A stretch of 64,000 nucleotides of DNA from Gavia stellata (Eukaryota; Chordata; Aves; Gaviiformes; Gaviidae). The position numbers and the translations under genes are program-made. Location: positions 1,488,001 through 1,552,000 of the forward strand of contig NW_026776913.1 of NCBI RefSeq assembly GCF_030936135.1, in the 5' to 3' direction. Positions 42,441 through 54,290 of this stretch are shown one piece after another (positions within the stretch are counted from its first letter, which is position 1; the number at the start of each line of letters is the position of its first letter). Under the pieces are notes generated by a model. That model had not been told where the DNA came from and did not search any database. It worked only from the letters and a program-made list of their open reading frames with translations.

Positions 42441-45400
42441 ACAGAGTCCGCACATGTGCGGCGCATCAATGCCACCTTTACAGAGAAGGAAACAAGGCAT
42501 TTGACCAGGTCGTTGAACCCTGGAATCGGTATGCCATGCCTCCTGAGGTTCCCGCAAGCACCTAAGCTTTTGTGCAGAGAAGTGTGAGTCCTCTTTAGGT
42601 GTCCTGCCTGTCTCCCGCCCCATGCTGTGCCTTAGGCTGTGAAGAGAATCAAAACCAACTTTATGACTCAATTAGCTTCATTTTACATGCTGAAATGCAG
42701 GGCAGATGAAGGGAGCTCTGAGCTTCCAGGCTCTCTGCCACCCAGTTAGGACTTCAGAGAATGGAAATGCAGGTAATCCTCTTGTGCCAGTGTACACCAC
42801 ATCATAATTTTGCCTTCCTTTGTACCTTTTCGCTAACCTGGGATCTGCCCGTTGGCTGCCTTTGGTTAAAAAAGAAACTATTCTTTTCTTCCACCTCCCC
42901 CTCCTCAAAAAAGCAGAGGAAAAAGATATGGAGCATGAATCACTTAAGGACAGTACTGTAATCTTTAAATTATAAGAAAGAGCAAAGATAGTACAACGAA
43001 TTCCAAACATCCTTGAGAGCTTCCTTATTTTTACTTGTCTCCAAAGCTCAGCCTGATTAGATCTTGAAAGGACTACCTCAAATCTCTGCAACCCAAATCC
43101 CTCCAACCTTCTCTTAGCCAAGGTCTTTTAGCCCAGGACACTTCTGCCTGTCACTTCAGCACACTGTCCAATCTCTCTTTTTCAGTTGGGTGACATCAAG
43201 GTACTCCATTGCAACGCCTTCCCTAGAAATGTCTTCTCTCCATGCTGATCCCACTTGGATCATGCCATGTTATGTACGGCTCCATCCTCCTCTTGCAGAG
43301 CTCCATTGGATGGGCAGTTTTCCATTTCTTTCATGCCCATTCACCTTCACAACATTTTCTCTTGCATGCATACCACATATTGTCTGAAGCAGCACATTTA
43401 TCCCCCACAGCTTCACACCTTTCCCACTGCAGGCTGAGAGATTTCTCCTCTTGGAGCAGACATTGTGCAAAACTGCTCCATATATGGAAACCCACTTCAA
43501 TGCTGCATATTCATTTGGGCTAAAAAAAGGTAATAAAAATATCCCGAGCTAGTTTCTCAAAGACACATTTTCAAAGCGGCAAAGCAGATTCAATACAGAA
43601 ATGCTGAGAGCCAAGTTACAAAGAGAGAAGGAAAAATAGGTGAAGACTCACAAATTTGTCTACACTGACAAATTCTCTGTCAGTCAAGAGCAAGTCCCAC
43701 AGCCTGGGGGACGTTTTCATGAATTGACCCTCTGGGAAGTTTTGTTTCTTGGGCCTCTTGGCTCGAGCCTGTGACATTGACATTTCCAGGAAGAAGAAGA
43801 GTTCCAGTTCAGGTATCAAACTTTTGCCCATCCTGCCTGGAGATCCAGGAGAGTTGTGTCACACAACACCCAGTATCATAGTGAAGACAGAGGCAGTGTG
43901 AGTTGTCGTGGTTTGGACTCAAATGGAAGCTCAACTCCTGAGCTGTCAGGACCACATTGCTGCAGTTAGACAGAAGTTCCCTGACATGACTGTGCGTTCC
44001 GACCTAGTTGGCAGAGTTTTTCACAGCCCTCACTGAGAAGGGCAGGGTGTCAAGGAGAGGAGAACTCATTTCCGTTTCCCAAATCCCAGGGCAGTGCCCA
44101 AACCATCCTTCCCTTGCCCTCTGGCACCCCATTGCTTGAGATGCTAATCTGCTGGGGCTTCTCTCAGAAAACCTTCAATAATCCTTCAGGTGCTTGTGTG
44201 ATTTCCCTAAGAGTATCAGTAGCTAAAAAAAAGTAGAAACCACACCAAACCAAACCCCCAACATTAATCTGCCTAAATATAATTATCTGCAGCATAGCAG
44301 TTTGCATCTCTGGTGGCCACTCTGGGCAATGCCAGTTAAATCACTATTTGCATTGTCAGCCACTATACCTCATCCTCAAGGACAAATCTACAGCAGTTCA
44401 GAGGAAAGGTGCCCTTGAAAAGTCATCTTTTGTGTCCCCCAGGAGGCACGAGCGCTGCTCATTCCCCACTCCAGAGTGGGGTAGAGGCTGGATGCCCTTC
44501 TCAGGACAGACTCCTTGCCAGGAAGCCACAGGCATGGGGGGAGCTCACCTGGTTCTTACTGGCACTTCACTCGCATCCCTTTTGGTGTATATCCTCCTTC
44601 TCTGTGTCTAATCTCCCCACACACAGGAATGACAGAGAAACAAACATTTCATAAAAACTTGTCATAAAGTCCTTGTTAGAGACAAGAAGTCCCCCCATGA
44701 AATCTGGAGGGAGCCCGGAAGATTGCCTTAAGCACCAAGAAGAGCCAAGAAGCTCAAGGCCTCTTCTGAAGTGCAGCAAATTCTTGCGACCAAGACCTGA
44801 GCCTGGAAGTGGGAAGGAATTTCTGTCTGTGGGTGGAGGAGGAACAAGTGTGTTGTGGGAGTATGTCAGGGCTGAAGGCCCTTGCGCAAATCAGAGATGA
44901 TGGAGACATTCCCACCTTGTGCGCTTGCCTCAGCCTAGGGAATGGGGAGAGCCTGCTGCTGGGGGTGTCTGTGCTCAGTCATGCCCCATGAGCTGACCTT
45001 GCTCTCTTTTGCAAGAAAGAAGAAAACAGGAGGACTCGGATTGCAGTATCTAAGTCAGACTGTGGGACACAAATAAGTAATTACATTGTTGGAGGGGAGT
45101 CAGAATATGAGAAGGAAAGAAGGGGGAAGTAATGATTTCTGTGTTAAAAGATGGGGAAACTGAGACCCAACTTGTGCATCATTCCTCTGCGCAAGGATCT
45201 ACCATTATTTTTTTCAGAGGGTCTGACCCTATCAGAGTAGCTTTCACAGTTGTCCTCTGCTAGGAAGCCCAGAGAACAAAGGGATGGGATTCACCTAGTT
45301 GGATTTAGACATGTCCAGTGGAAGGGCTTGATTCAGCTGCCCACTTCTCCCTGCCAATAGGGAGATGCCCTGAGGAATCCCAGACATGCAGGAATGCCAC

Positions 45401-45732
45401 GCCTCAGCCTGGCTGGGTGACAGAAGAGAAAACAGCATGCTTAGAGTCAGTTTCCTCCCACTCCTGGGCAGGTGTGGCATTTCAACAGCTCCCACTTGCA
45501 GGATCACAACTGGCTTTACTTTAAAGAAGGAAGAAAGCCAGGCAAGTTTTTTACACTCTTCAAGACCAGACCTATATTTCTTTAAGACACAAATTCCCTT
45601 CTCCCGCTTCTCATTCCACAACCAGTCCCAAGATTCTGCACTTCTAAAGATATACCTGGTACACAAAAGAGGCACTTACGAGTGGTCCCCACTTGATCAG
45701 AAGAGATCCACCACCTGTTTATTCCTGGTGGA
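42441..45732 (-). other. Core interval without a recognised gene (right arm)
   Basis: Counterpart of 8.99-12.29 kb. It contains the same short ORFs in mirror image, with some frames broken. No domain or RNA gene was recognised. Confidence 0.45.
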
Positions 45733-46700
45733 TCACAACATGTATGATCTCTCGAGGCAGGCCACAGTTTTTCTGAGTGCATTTCCAAGAGCCCCCTTGA
45801 CCTCCCTGTTCCGCAGGCTGCAGAGGAGTGGATTGACCAGGGGCGTGAGGATGGTGTAGAAAAAGGAGAGGACTTCATGGAGCTGCCTCAGGGAGGCTGT
45901 CCTGGTGTCATATAGACAAGGACGAGGGTGCCACAGAAAATGGTCACCACGATGAGGTGAGAGGAGCAGGTGGAGAAGGCCTTCTGCCTCCCCATGGTGG
46001 TTGGGATCCTCAGGACTGCAGCTCTGGTGCAGATGTCGGATACCAGTGTGAGTCCAAATGGGAAGACTACATCCAGAAAGCAGACTCTGAAAGTAACCAG
46101 CCTAAGCACCGTGGTGTCACTGCAGGCAAGCTCTAGCAATGGGGCAAAACCACAGAAGAAGTGATCAGTGGCATTGGGAGCACAGAACTGTAACCTGGAA
46201 AAGAGCCCGGTGACTATGGTAGACATGAGCAATGCTGCTAGCCAAGACCCAGCCACCAGCTGGAGACAGAGCTTCCAGTTCATGAGGCTTGCCTAGAGCA
46301 GGGCTTGACAGATGGCCAAGTAGCGATCCTAGGACATGGTGGCCAGCAGATAGCACTCGGTACCTGCAAAACAGCCAAAGAAAAAGAGCTGTTCCATGCA
46401 GCCTTGAGCAGAAATGGTTCTGTCCCTGGCTAGGAAGCTGGCCAGCAGCCTGGGCAGGATAGTGGAGGTGTAGCAGATTTCCACACTGGAGAAATTCCCC
46501 AGGAAGACGGACATGGGAGTGTGAAGATGTCCATCTGCCAGCACCAGCACAACAATGAGGATGTTAACAAACACCATCACGATGTAGATCCCGAGGGAGA
46601 GGAGAAAGAGAGGCGCCTGAAGCTTGGGGACATTACTCAGTCCCAGCAGGAGGAGGAACTCCACTGGTGATGTCCACGTGTCCCATTCTTCTTTCTCTAT
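45733..46700 (-). pseudogene. OR11/OR10-like olfactory receptor pseudogene, nearly full length (right arm)
   Basis: Minus-strand translation gives an OR from EFLLLLGLSNVPKL and TM1 (IYIVMVFVNILIVVLV) through HTPMSVFLGNFS, ATMS-stop-DRYLAIC, FFCGFAPLLELACSD and KAFSTCSSH to TM7. Disabling changes: TAG in place of Tyr just before DRY (46329-46331), a second TAG near 46293, an ATA where a start ATG is expected near 46700, PMY changed to PMS, and a one-base loss near 45905 that shifts the frame before TM7. The left arm keeps only the last third and lacks the frameshift. The group is inferred from ELACSD and TTMGRQKAFSTC; OR11- or OR10/OR6-like. Confidence 0.88.
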
Positions 46701-48819
46701 GAAGTGCTGCAGGACTTTCTTTTCCCCACCTGTCAGGAAGGAAACCTGAGGAAGGGCATGCGCTTCTGTGTTTGTTGGACAAAGGAATTGGGAAGTAGTC
46801 ACTGCCAGAGACAACATGGAGGTTTTCCCTCCTCTGACTGAATTCACACTTGGCTTAGGGGCTCCATTCCTCGTGAAAGGGCAGGAACAGGTTATTTGAG
46901 AGGGCCAAACTGCTCTTCTTGGAAGAACCTCCTCTCATTAGAGAGATGAGTTGCCGCATTGAGGTGCCTATTTCTGTGTAATGAAAGAGAATGTTCATTT
47001 GCTCACATTACATTATGACGCATGAAGTTATTCCCCGTAGTACCCAGCATAGGCGTTAGCCAAGTCCCGCTTTCAAGCAACAGAAAGAGGGGCCCGACAG
47101 AAAAGCTCCATCATGCAAAAAAAGCCTTTAGGGCAATGCATCGTGCCATGGACTGTTTCTTCACTCTGAGGAAGAACTTTCTCAAAATTTATACCTTTAC
47201 AGCGAGTTGAAGATGGCCGAGGCAGTCACCTAGACAGCCCAGAGTGCTCCCGGAGTGGAGGAGCCCTTTTACTCAGTGATTCACCCCACCTACACTGGGG
47301 TGCCTTGGTCCAGAAGGTGCTTCCATGGGGAGGGTGCTTCAGATTCCCTGCTCGCTCTAAATCATATCCCATGTAGATGGCTGAGAGACAACTGTGAGAG
47401 AGCTGAGGGATAGAGATGGATCCCTAAGATACGAGCAAGATGGAGAAAGAGACAGCGAGAGATTAAGAGAGTTGAGAACATAAGGGACATGTCTTGGCAC
47501 CCTGGCCCCATACACTCTGCCCCAACCTCTGCCTGTCCACTGAGGTGTGTGAGTGCCCATTAGCTTATGCCCCACAGCTCTGACTGCACTGACCACCACG
47601 CTGCCTGTATCTGGGTTCAGCAGTGTCAAGGACACAGAGAGGGTATCTAAGGAAAGAGGAGCTGGAATGAGAAGACAGGCAGGACAGGACTGTACCAAGA
47701 CACATGGTCTCCCTTCATAGCTGCCACTGTGCAAAGAGCCACTGGCACAAAATGGCAACACTGTGGCAGGGATTAGAGAAGAGGAGAGGTTTCCTTTTAA
47801 TTTTGGAGAGACTTTAAGGTACAGTTGTAACCCTCATGTCTTCAAAGGATGGCCCTGCTGAGCAAGAGTCCATCCCTTCTGTAAATGATCACACGTTGCC
47901 CGGTATGTGGCTCAGGGCACTTGGCATTACCTATGGGAAAACTAAGCTGCCAAGTCTATGCTAAGCACAGTTCTCCTGAAGACCACTGTAGGAGGAGATG
48001 ATAACACCTTCTAGAGTGCTGATCTTCCCTGCTATCACAGGATGCCAGACAATGAACTCATGTTTTTAGACATTAAAGTTATAAAAGTCTATGTCTGAAC
48101 AAGCTAATTCCTCTGAATGTGCTGGATTAGCTGAAGTATTGGCTCAGGGAGCATTGTGTCAAGGAATGGACATTTATTTCACCAAACTTGTTGTGGAGAC
48201 AGGTGCACTGTTACTCCAAACTACATTCCTGACCAATATTCCAGATTCTGGACCAAATTAGAAGAGAGGTCATTCTCAACAGTTCAACTGGACTGAATTT
48301 CAGGCATGTTTTTGTTCTGACCAGGAGGTTAACAGAGATGTAAGTGCCACTTGGTCCAGAAAGCAAGCTGTTATTGTTCTCTTCATTGTGTTCCACCTAT
48401 TTTCTGTCATTTCCTAAAGACTAAGAGGTTCAGCAAAGATCTGCCACCAGAATAATCAGGAAGCCAGATTTAGGAGCAAGGCGAAGTTGCATGAGAACTG
48501 GAGGAGGGTGAAGCTTGTTGAGAATTGGGTGTGCCATGGAGGGATGAAGTCCTCTGCTTGTTGCTTTCTGTCTTGGTTTGCACGCTTAGAAAATGCCACT
48601 GTGGTATTCACCAGGGTTTGTAAAGTGCTTGTAGGTCATTTGAAAGGCATTGCTATGTAGGGTCGTCTTATGAGGATGTGTTGCAGAAGAGAGTCTGTTG
48701 TGATATTCGATTAAGGAGATCTTACACTGCTAAGAAAGAGAGGTCTCATTTCTGCAGATGCATCATAACCATGTGTTTGCCCTCCCCACCCCTCTCCCCT
48801 TTCAAAATCCACTTACAAC
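46701..48819 (-). other. Core interval without a recognised gene (right arm)
   Basis: From about 47.2 kb it mirrors the left arm 6.93-8.58 kb. The part at 46.70-47.19 kb has no left-arm counterpart because of the deletion there. No gene is seen. Confidence 0.45.
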
Positions 48820-49336
48820 ACCTCTTCTGAGGTGGAAAAGTGGTTTCTGAAGATTATCCCACTTCTCTTGAAACCTGCCTTGAGAGCATCTTTCATCAGC
48901 TGGTTCCTGAGGCTGAAAATAAAGGGACTCAGCAAAGGAGTTGGCAGTGTGTTGAGAAGGGCCACTGCCTTGTTTCAGGAAATGTGGTGACTTGAAGGCT
49001 GGACATACATGAAGACGCAGCCCAGAAGGGAGTAGAAGTAGCACTGAGTTAAGCAGCCTGGGCAGGACATGGCTTTGCTGGCCATGCACAAGTTTCCTAC
49101 GGCTTTGGGTATGATGGATATGGTGATGAAAACCTCCAAACAGGAGAGGTTACAGAGGGAAAAGTATGTGGGACTGTGGAGGTCTCTTTCAGCAAGAACG
49201 AGGGAATGATCGGCAGGTTTGTCCCTAAGATCACCAGGTACGAAGCCAGGAGAGCGATTGCCATGAGGCGCTCCGGATGGTGGAGGGAGGGGAAGCCCAA
49301 GAGAAGGAACTCTGTGACAGTCGTATGGTTCAACAT
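48820..49336 (-). pseudogene. OR6-like olfactory receptor pseudogene, internally deleted (right arm)
   Basis: Counterpart of 6423-6932. Start MLNHTTVTEFLLLGFP at 49336, a frameshift after TM1, PTYFSLCNLSC, then a jump from the start of TM3 (CYFYSLLG) to loop 3 (FMYVQPSS), a stop, and a decayed TM7. The final TGA of the left copy reads TCA here. It shares the TM3-TM6 deletion with the left copy. Confidence 0.85.
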
Positions 49337-49739
49337 TTCTGCATCCGAGCTGCAGTGGTGGGGGGCGTGGGGAGAATAACCCCATACATCAGGACAGGCT
49401 GGGACGTGAGCAGCTGAGGAGAAGGGCCTGGGCACTACGAGGGATGCCCTACAACCAGTAGCGTACGGTCCCTATGAACAAGGGCAGCTGCACGTGGGGC
49501 TGTGTTAGGAGGAGTGTGGGCCACCCAGACAACTTGAGTGATCATCCCCCTTGACTCAGCACTGGTGTGGCTCCACACACATGGGTGTGTCCCAGTGGGT
49601 GGCTCCCCAATTTGGAGAAGTCAGGAGGAACTAGAGAGTGTCGAGTGCAGGTCTGCCAAGATGGGGTACGGGACCGGGTGCACATGACCTGTATGGGGCG
49701 GCTGAGGGATCTGGGCAGCTTTGGTCCAGTGGCAGAGAG

Positions 49740-50670
49740 ACTCAGAGCAGTATAGGATTAGCCTGAGACTGCTGGAAAGGTGGTTTCAGAGATGATGGAG
49801 CTTTTCTTCATGGTGGGAAACGGCATGAGGAAGAACTTAAAGCACAAAGTGCAGCTGGAGAGGTCCAGACTGGACACGAGGAAAGAGAAATGTCACTCGA
49901 AGGGCAGTGCTGTGGTGTAAGAAGTCACCCAGAGGGAGACTGGATCAACCCAAGGCTTTGTGTTGCAAGGGACAACGAGGAAGGATGGAGAGATATCAGT
50001 AAAGGAAGATGCTCAGGTGAGAGCCAGGTGGGGTAGCAGGGTGGATGTCTACAGCCTGCAGAGAAAGAGGTGCAGGTGTGGGAGACCGTAGGACAGCCAA
50101 TGGTGGAGATGAGAGAGGGATGGAGAAAGTCGGAAAAGCCCCCAAGAGAGATCAGCTCTTTCCCTCCTCGGCTGTGGCTGTTGTCTCTGCCACTGACACC
50201 CATGAGGAAGCACCTTGTCCTTACAGCACTCGGGGCTCATTGCCTCCCCTTCCCCACCTGGGAGCCTGGGAGGTATCCTACCGTAGTCCTGCCCTGGGCA
50301 TTGCCCATCCCCACATCACACCGCCCCAGGAAGAGCCCTGAGCAATGTGTGAGGGACCGGATCTCCCTTCCCAGGGGCTGGGGGTCAGAGCTTGGCCCTT
50401 TGCCTTTAGGTAACACATCCAGGGTTCCTCAGAATCTCTTCCTTCACATTGCCTTTGCCTACCTGTCATCACTGCCTGGAGTTTTCTGCTCTAAGCAGCC
50501 CCTGGGGAGGCTTTGTCAGCAATGTCCCTCCGTGGGACCCATTAACACTCCAAGAAACAGTGGAGATTGCATCAGACAGTGACTTCTTGAGAGGTTTCTT
50601 CAACTCCCTCTCACTGTCTGAGGTTCATGGACTCTGCACCAAACCCACCCGAGGGGTCATTAAAACCCCT
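49740..50670 (-). repeat. Segment X, copy 3 (right end of right-arm core)
   Basis: Inverted counterpart of 5.09-6.00 kb, joining F at about 50670 through the same junction (near GAGATGGTCCTCTGCTGC). It is also similar to 0.87-1.29 and 59.9-60.7 kb. Confidence 0.72.
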
Positions 50671-52250
50671 TGAGATGGTCCTCTGCTGCTGAGCTGTGCC
50701 GGGCTCCTGGGATGGAGGGAGCTCATGGCAAGCGGGCAGCACTGCGGAGAGACAGCTCTGCCCAGGAGCAGCTCCTCTGCAGAGCGCAGCAGGGCTGAGG
50801 GCACTGCCTGCAGGCACCGAGGGGAGAGGATCAAGGCAGAGGGAGGTTAAAGGCAGTGTGGAATGGGAGGACAGAGGTGAGGTCACTGGAGGAGAAATCT
50901 TCACAGCCCTTGACATGGTAAGTCTCTGGCTGCAGGGCAATGCAGCTGCAGTTCATGGAGGGCTCTCGTAAAGCTGGCATGGTACCCAGGAATGTCACTC
51001 CTGTATAGAGGAGGAGGAGGTGCCCCAGAGCAGGGCTTCCCTGCTGCACCATCAGAGGGACAGGGCATGAGGGCTGCCTTCTGCCAGGGACGGCTGCAGG
51101 GTGTGAAGGTGGGTGTGCAGCCAGGGGTGCCCAGGGCTGTCCTTCCGAGCAGGGTCCCTGCACCCCCGGGGCTGGGTGCTGGGGCAGGGACTCTGCCGCC
51201 TGCCAGGGTCAGCACTCAGCCTGCCCGGGGAGCTCCCCACGGCGCTGTGGGGAGAAGCTGGGGGTGGAAGGAGAGACCAGTGCAATGGCAGGGTGCTTCT
51301 GCTGTTGAGAGGGTGCTGTGTGGGTCAGGGCTGCCCTCAGCTCCACATCACTGCAGGATCTTCCCAGGAGACTTTTCAGGAAGCACAGCAAGGCAGGGGC
51401 TGCCTGAAAGGGAAGGATCCTGGTCTTTCACTCTTCTCCTCTGGGTTGTCTGGGTGGGTGATTGCACGTAGAAATTAATCTCTCATTTCTGGAGGAGGCA
51501 CTGAAATTCCAAGTCTGTTCCTCTTAGAGGTGAATAAAGCGGGGAGTATTGGAAATCACCATGCCGTGGTCACAGACAGCATCAGTGTCACTTTTCCAGC
51601 CTCGCCAGGGTTGGTCTGATGTTCCCCTCAGAGCCTGCACACCCAGAGATGCCCCTGGGCAGTGTCCTGCTGCAGGGAGGGCTCTGCAGGGCAGAGCTGA
51701 GCAGGCAGCGGGTGGGATGGGCTCTGTGAGCACTGCCAGGGAGGAGACACTGGGGACAGAGAACCAGCTCCTGGTGGGGACAGCTGCAGGCAGCAGAGAC
51801 AGGGACGGGGAGTGGGAGGACACTGCAAACAAGCACAGGGGGAGGGTGCGCTCAGGCAGCTCTCTTTCTGTGTTTCCCTGCAGATGTCTGCTGGGCACTG
51901 TCTGCGGGGCAATGAGCTGACTCTCTCTGTAGAACCTCCCATCGGAGGGACCCCCGAGTCTCTGCTTTGCCTGTCCTGCAGGGCTTGCAGGCTGCCCCCC
52001 AGAAAGGCGCAGCTCTGCTGTGGGATCCTCGGGAGTGCGGAGCCTTTCCTTGGGGGTCGGCACTCTCCTCGCAGAGTCAGTTGTTTCTCTCTGGGAGGGA
52101 TCGTGTCCTGCCCTCTCCATCACACCTCCACCTCTGGGCTGGGCTGGAGAAGAGTTTGCAGAGCTGTTCTTTGAAACAGGACTCCTCTGGTCTCATCAGA
52201 GTCCAGGTTTAGGGTTTTTTTAAAAGATTAATTTGTGTGTGAAGTCGTCT
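50671..52250 (+). repeat. Segment F, copy 5 (upstream of OR5)
   Basis: Uninterrupted F on the plus strand leading to OR5. It is very similar to OR4's F inverted and to OR2's F without the CR1. It has the acceptor-like TTTCCCTGCAG near 51874 and a homeodomain-like ATTAATTTGTG near 52227. Confidence 0.82.
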
Positions 52251-52385
52251 TCAAGGTGGCAAAATGAAAACACAGGGCAGATGGGAAAAGGACTGATGGA
52301 CACTGCAGCCCTGTGAAAAAACACAGACAAAGTTATAAGAAAGTCATGCTGAGCCTCTCTTTCACAGCCCACGTCCTTCCCAGCC

Positions 52386-52693
52386 ATGAGTGCAGATATT
52401 GAAATTTTCTATGAAAGATGGATTACATCTGACATCCCCTGTGAACATCGGAGATGTCACAAGTCAGCTCCCATGTACCCACTGCAGCAGAGCAAAGCTG
52501 ACTCCTCAGCAGCAGAAGGGCAGAGCTCCTGGTCCTCACAGCACACTCAGCCAGCACAAACTAGAGAAAGGAAATGCATTCCAACTGGGGGGAGTTGCTA
52601 TGAAAAATGGAGTGGGTTTTCTCAGAGAAATCTGTCCTAATTTTCTCCTGTCTTTTCCTTGTTTGGACAGAGCCCCAGACCAAGAAACAGCAA
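52386..52693 (+). promoter_or_regulatory. Class B 5' flank of OR5 with 3' splice site
   Basis: Conserved class B flank. The polypyrimidine tract and acceptor TTCCTTGTTTGGACAG end at 52670, 23 nt before the ATG at 52694. The in-frame ATG at 52607 lies before the acceptor. Confidence 0.75.
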
Positions 52694-53629
52694 ATGTCCA
52701 ACAGCAGCTCCATCACCCAGTTCCTCCTCCTGGCATTCGCAGACACGCGTCAGCTGCAGCTCTTGCACTTCTGCCTCTTCCTGGGCATCTACCTGGCTGC
52801 CCTCCTGGGCAATGGCCTCATCATCACCGCCATAGTCTGCGACCACCACCTCCACAGCCCCATGTACTTCTTCCTCCTCAACCTCTCCCTCCTCGACCTG
52901 GGCTCCATCTCCACCACTGTCCCCAAAGCCATGGCCAATTCCCTCTGGGACACCAGGGCCATCTCCTACTTGGGATGTGCTGCCCAGGTCTTTTTCTTTC
53001 TGTTCTTGATTGTAGGGGAGTATTGTCTTCTGACCATCATGGCCTATGACCGCTACATTGCCATCTGCAAACCCCTGCACTACGGGTCCCTCCTGGGCAG
53101 CAGAGCTTGTGTCCACATGGCAGCAGCTGCCTGGGGCAGTGGGTTGCTCAATGCTGTGCTGCACACTGCCAATACATTTTCACTACCACTCTGCCAAGGC
53201 AATGCTGTGGACCAGTTCTTCTGTGAAATCCCACAGATCCTCAAGCTCTCCTGCTCAGACGCCTACCTCAGGGAAGTTGGGGTTCTTGTGGTTAGTGTTT
53301 CTTTTGCTTTTGGGTGCTTTGTTTTCATTGTTCTGTCCTATGTGCAGATCTTGAGGGCCGTGCTGAGGATCCCCTCTGAGCAGGGACGGCACAAAGCCTT
53401 TTCCACCTGCCTCCCTCACCTAGCTGTGGTCTCCCTGTTCCTCAGCACTGGCATATTTGCCTACCTGAAGCCCCCCTCCATCTCCTCCCCATCCCTGGAC
53501 CTTGTGATGGCGGTTCTGTACTCGGTGATGCCTCCAGCAGTGAACCCCCTCATCTACAGCATGAGGAACGTGGAGCTGAAGGAGGCCCTAAGGAAACTGA
53601 TGCAATGGACATTTCTCCATCAACAATAA
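52694..53629 (+). CDS. Olfactory receptor 5, OR14-like, intact
   Basis: 311 residues with a clean frame and all OR marks: MSNSSS start, GN (39-40), PMYFFL (56-61), MAYDRY (116-121), FFCEIP (175-180), KAFSTC (234-239), NPLIY. TM3 carries an unusual FLIVGEYCLLTIM where the others have a ...SAEF... form. TM5 (about 192-210, VVSVSFAFGCFVF) is almost the same as in OR6 even at the DNA level, although its 3' flank pairs it with OR2. This mosaic points to gene conversion. It is divergently arranged with OR4 across the right core. An AATAAA at 53828-53833 may serve as poly(A) signal. Confidence 0.94.
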   Translation: MSNSSSITQFLLLAFADTRQLQLLHFCLFLGIYLAALLGNGLIITAIVCDHHLHSPMYFFLLNLSLLDLGSISTTVPKAMANSLWDTRAISYLGCAAQVFFFLFLIVGEYCLLTIMAYDRYIAICKPLHYGSLLGSRACVHMAAAAWGSGLLNAVLHTANTFSLPLCQGNAVDQFFCEIPQILKLSCSDAYLREVGVLVVSVSFAFGCFVFIVLSYVQILRAVLRIPSEQGRHKAFSTCLPHLAVVSLFLSTGIFAYLKPPSISSPSLDLVMAVLYSVMPPAVNPLIYSMRNVELKEALRKLMQWTFLHQQ

Positions 53630-54290
53630 CCTGCCTCCCCTTCTCTGCGGAGTGCCCAGGGATTCTCTTAGCCCAGGACTGTGCTTTTTTCCCCTATGAT
53701 AATCCTACCTGGCAGTAATTGCTGGGGTTCATACCACTGCTCTTGAGGCTTGGTCCTGTTGTGTCTGACCCTTTCACAAATATGTTGAACGCTGTGTCAC
53801 GTCTGGCCTCTCTAATAGCATCTCTGAAATAAAAGGCAATCTCCTGAGTGCAGTGCCTGACGGCTGAGCTTTCCTTGTAAAGCTCCGGCCAACAACACTC
53901 CAAAGGAATTGGACTTTTCAAAGTTTTCTCCTTCTGTTCTCACTGTGTTTGGGGACATAATCTCGAATCACACCTAGGACACTAAGAACTTGTCTGAAAA
54001 CCACCTTCCTGGTGTCCAGAGGCACTGGAGGTGGTGCGTGAACTCCCAGTCCCCTTCCTCCGGCTGCCAGAGGTATGACAGGGCTGATAGCAGCTGTCAG
54101 TGCCTCTGGAAAGGAATGTGGAGGGCTCAGGAGAGGACAGGCACTCTCCATGTGCCCGGAGGTGGGCTGTGAATGGAGACTCAGAAGGTGAAACCCCCTC
54201 AGAGGTGCTGGGGAGCAGGGCTGGCAGGGAGCAGAGCGGGGCACTTTTCCATGTCTGCCCATACACCCCAGCCCTGGGGAGGGGCCTTTC
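53630..54290 (+). other. OR5 3' flank (shared with OR2)
   Basis: Matches 19.38-20.07 kb. It pairs OR5 with OR2 as position equivalents on the right side of their divergent pairs. No coding gene was recognised. Confidence 0.7.

Larger units (their letters stand above)
40051..50655 (-). repeat. Core, right arm of the inverted duplication
   Basis: The mirror copy of 5.09-15.54 kb. It lacks about 0.8 kb at about 40812, which the left and third copies keep. It retains about 1.1 kb lost from the left arm, including two thirds of the OR11-like pseudogene. The end near OR4 is the one that lies near OR2 in the left pair. Confidence 0.9.
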
